A DNA stretch of 24,798 bases from Burkholderiales bacterium (GTDB lineage: Bacteria > Pseudomonadota > Gammaproteobacteria > Burkholderiales > CAIKXV01): assembly GCA_014379045.1 (NCBI GenBank), contig JACMMK010000452.1, forward strand, positions 1 through 24,798, written 5' to 3'. Positions 23,389-24,798 of the stretch are shown one piece after another. The position numbers were made by a program, and so were the translations under genes. The notes under the pieces were generated by a model, which saw nothing but the letters and a program-made list of their open reading frames with translations, was not told where the DNA came from and ran no database searches. The first letter of the stretch is position 1. Each line of letters opens with the position of its first letter.

Positions 23389-24560
23389 AACTGCGGCTGC
23401 GTTGCAGCGCAGACCCGGTCGTCGGATTCGGCATGCGCCTGGCGGTGGCCGAGCGTCTGATCCGTCTCGGCGCACGTGCTTCGGTCGTGACCGAAGCACT
23501 GGCAGCGCAGGGCGCGCTGGGAGCGCTGATCCGTCGCCTGTACATCGGGCTGCGCGGACCTCGGCGTCCGCGCGGTCCGTTGCCGAAGGATCTGGCCGAA
23601 CTTCTGTCGACCGCACATGTGCGACTGCAGGCGTCGATTTTTCTGGAGGACTGGTCGCAGTTGCGACGCGCCGACGTAGCACCCGCTCTCGCGCTTGCCT
23701 GTGCCTGGGAACACCTGAGCGGCGTTTGTGATCCCGGCAGCCGCCACCGGCTCGGCCTGACGCCCGACCACGCATGGGTCGTCGCGCGCGCGTTCGAGCA
23801 AGGGTCGATCGTTCGGATCAACTGCGCCGGGTGTCGTTGCAACTATTTCGACGTGCCGGTGCCGCATCGTTCGGCCTCATTGCTCTGGCGCATACCGACT
23901 GTGCCCACGCTGCGATCTGCGCGCTGTCCGCACTGCAGTCCAGCCCGAAGCGAAGGCGTGGAAAGCGGCGAGGGTGCCCCGTGCACCGCGCACGCGCGCA
24001 AGGTGAGCGCACGCGCCGCAGCCGCGCAGACCGTGGGGGCGAGGTTGCGCTCTGCGGCACCGCACGCGCTGTCCGAGCTCGCGCAGCAATACGTCTGGGC
24101 GGAAGCCTTGTTTCGCGCCGGCGCCCGTCCGCCGATCGTGACGCGCGTGACCGGCCTGGCGATGACCGACACGCTGCGCAGGCTGTTCATCGAGGTAGTC
24201 GGCCGTGGCCCGCGTCAGGGGGCCTTGCCGCAGCTCGGTGAACATGTGATCGCCACCTACGCCGGCAAGTTGCAGGCAAGCGTCGTCGCGGTCACGGCCG
24301 AACGACTGCGGCAAGCCGGGTTCCGCCCGGCCGAAATGCTGCTCGCCACCTGGGACGCCTACCGGTCGCTGTTCGGGCAGAGCGCTCGCTTCGACATCAA
24401 CTCGGTGGCACTGCTCGTGCGCACCCGCCACCATCCCGATTTCACGCTGGTGCGGTGTCGAGCGTGCCATTCGGCGTATCTCGAACTGAAACTCGATATG
24501 CCGGGCTCGCAATGTCCGGTATGTCGTGAGCTCAGGCACGCGCTGCTCGAAGCGGCCTGA
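23385..24560 (+). CDS. Tandem fused double FlhC-like activator protein (FlhC-FlhC)
   Basis: A 391-residue protein, twice the size of FlhC, built of two FlhC-like units. Unit 1 (about 15-187) has LAVAERLIRLGARASVV, then LYIGLRGPRRPRGPLP, then LQASIFL, and ends in a Cys4 zinc site C147-x2-C150 and C181-x2-C184. Unit 2 (about 228-391) repeats the order: YVWAEALFRAGARPPIV, then LFIEVVGRGPRQGALP, then LQASVV, and C358-x2-C361 with C377-x2-C380. A linker of about 40 Ala/Arg/Ser-rich residues joins them. FlhC normally has one such unit (about 190 residues) and two copies enter the FlhD4C2 complex. The GTG start at 23385 overlaps the flhD-like TGA (GTGA), so translation is coupled. Each unit is intact, with no frame break. 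The likely role is DNA binding with the FlhD-like partner to activate transfer genes. Confidence 0.88.
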   Translation: MKLRLRCSADPVVGFGMRLAVAERLIRLGARASVVTEALAAQGALGALIRRLYIGLRGPRRPRGPLPKDLAELLSTAHVRLQASIFLEDWSQLRRADVAPALALACAWEHLSGVCDPGSRHRLGLTPDHAWVVARAFEQGSIVRINCAGCRCNYFDVPVPHRSASLLWRIPTVPTLRSARCPHCSPARSEGVESGEGAPCTAHARKVSARAAAAQTVGARLRSAAPHALSELAQQYVWAEALFRAGARPPIVTRVTGLAMTDTLRRLFIEVVGRGPRQGALPQLGEHVIATYAGKLQASVVAVTAERLRQAGFRPAEMLLATWDAYRSLFGQSARFDINSVALLVRTRHHPDFTLVRCRACHSAYLELKLDMPGSQCPVCRELRHALLEAA

Positions 24561-24564
24561 CCCG

Positions 24565-24798
24565 ATGCCGCCGACGTCCGACGCAGACTGCAGCGCGGGC
24601 GCCGACACCGCCGAATACCGGCTGCCGGCATGGCCGATCGCGCGCGTGGTGCGCGCACAAGGCAGCGCTTTCGAGCGAGTGCGGGCTGCCGGCGACTGGA
24701 GCGACGCCGAGTTCAAGCGCGGGGTCGGCCCGTTGTTGCTCGCGTTCGCGCAGCATGTGCATCTGCTGCCGCTCGCGCCAGGCGACGCCCCGGGGTCG
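24565..24798 (+). CDS. N-terminus of a TraI_2/MobH-type relaxase-like protein (partial, runs off the window)
   Basis: 78 codons are visible and the frame is open to the window edge. It begins four bases after the FlhC-like stop, without a strong ribosome site, so it is probably coupled. After about 18 polar residues come RLPAWPIARVVRAQG, then FERVRAAGDWSDAEFKR, then AFAQHVHLLPL. The order LP, Q, VR, a Phe/Arg pair, and VHLLP before a glycine-containing turn is what I know of the TraI_2 (PF07514) N-terminal region of MobH relaxases such as SXT TraI, where a histidine cluster and an HD-type metal site come next. Those parts lie beyond the window, so the assignment rests on this short segment only. 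Confidence 0.6.
   Translation, partial: MPPTSDADCSAGADTAEYRLPAWPIARVVRAQGSAFERVRAAGDWSDAEFKRGVGPLLLAFAQHVHLLPLAPGDAPGS

Noticed and set aside
22957..24560. Reading the flhD/flhC-like pair as the host flagellar master regulator
   Set aside because: The FlhC protein is a double unit, no flagellar or chemotaxis gene is adjacent, and the neighbours are a phage-type repressor and a relaxase-like gene.
1..24798. CRISPR arrays, insertion sequences, integrase or attachment sites
   Set aside because: No regularly spaced repeats, transposase or integrase frames, or flanking direct repeats were seen in the window.

Overview
The window looks like chromosome of a GC-rich betaproteobacterium, probably Burkholderiales. 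It opens inside a 5S rRNA of betaproteobacterial type, the gene order glyQ-glyS-gmhB-plsC-metallopeptidase is the one I know from Burkholderiales, and there is an EpsA-type LuxR regulator, a PEP-CTERM protein, a TctC/Bug solute-binding protein and a very short lysine/alanine-rich H1-like peptide.

Layout. (1) 1-145: end of an rRNA operon and its terminator. (2) 468-5804, plus strand: epsA-like regulator, a secreted PEP-CTERM protein with a possible Cys-Gln thioester domain, a strong terminator, then manC and galU (GDP-mannose and UDP-glucose for exopolysaccharide or LPS) and an msrQ without msrP. No exosortase gene is in the window. (3) 5844-13367, minus strand: a 27-residue lysine-rich peptide gene with its own terminator, lptM-lysA, and the operon glyQ-glyS-gmhB-plsC-ygjP-like metallopeptidase. 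(4) 13579-16077: a LysR regulator divergent from a DoxX protein and a DODA-type extradiol dioxygenase. (5) 16153-21685, minus strand: IlvD/Edd-type sugar-acid dehydratase overlapped by a Bug receptor gene, a flavin-reductase-like protein, and an unrecognised 561-residue secreted cysteine-containing protein.

(6) 21866-24798 is the most interesting part. A CI-like HTH/S24 repressor is divergent from a tightly packed operon: an FlhD-like protein, a protein made of two complete FlhC-like units in one chain (each with its own Cys4 zinc site), and the start of a protein resembling the N-terminus of TraI_2/MobH relaxases. A CI-like repressor opposed to an FlhDC-like activator next to transfer genes is the logic of the SetR/SetCD switch of SXT/R391 elements and of AcaCD in IncC plasmids. 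I therefore read this as the control module of a conjugative/integrative element, not a flagellar regulator. The intergenic region has a good sigma70 promoter for the activator, a predicted leaderless promoter for the repressor, and two almost identical 15-bp sites (ATTACCAAAAGTATT and GATACGAAAAGTATT) placed on the two promoters, a ready-made bistable switch. The repressor lacks the catalytic lysine of S24 proteases, so it should not be relieved by RecA-stimulated self-cleavage. No integrase, att site or rest of the element is visible here; the module runs off the right edge.
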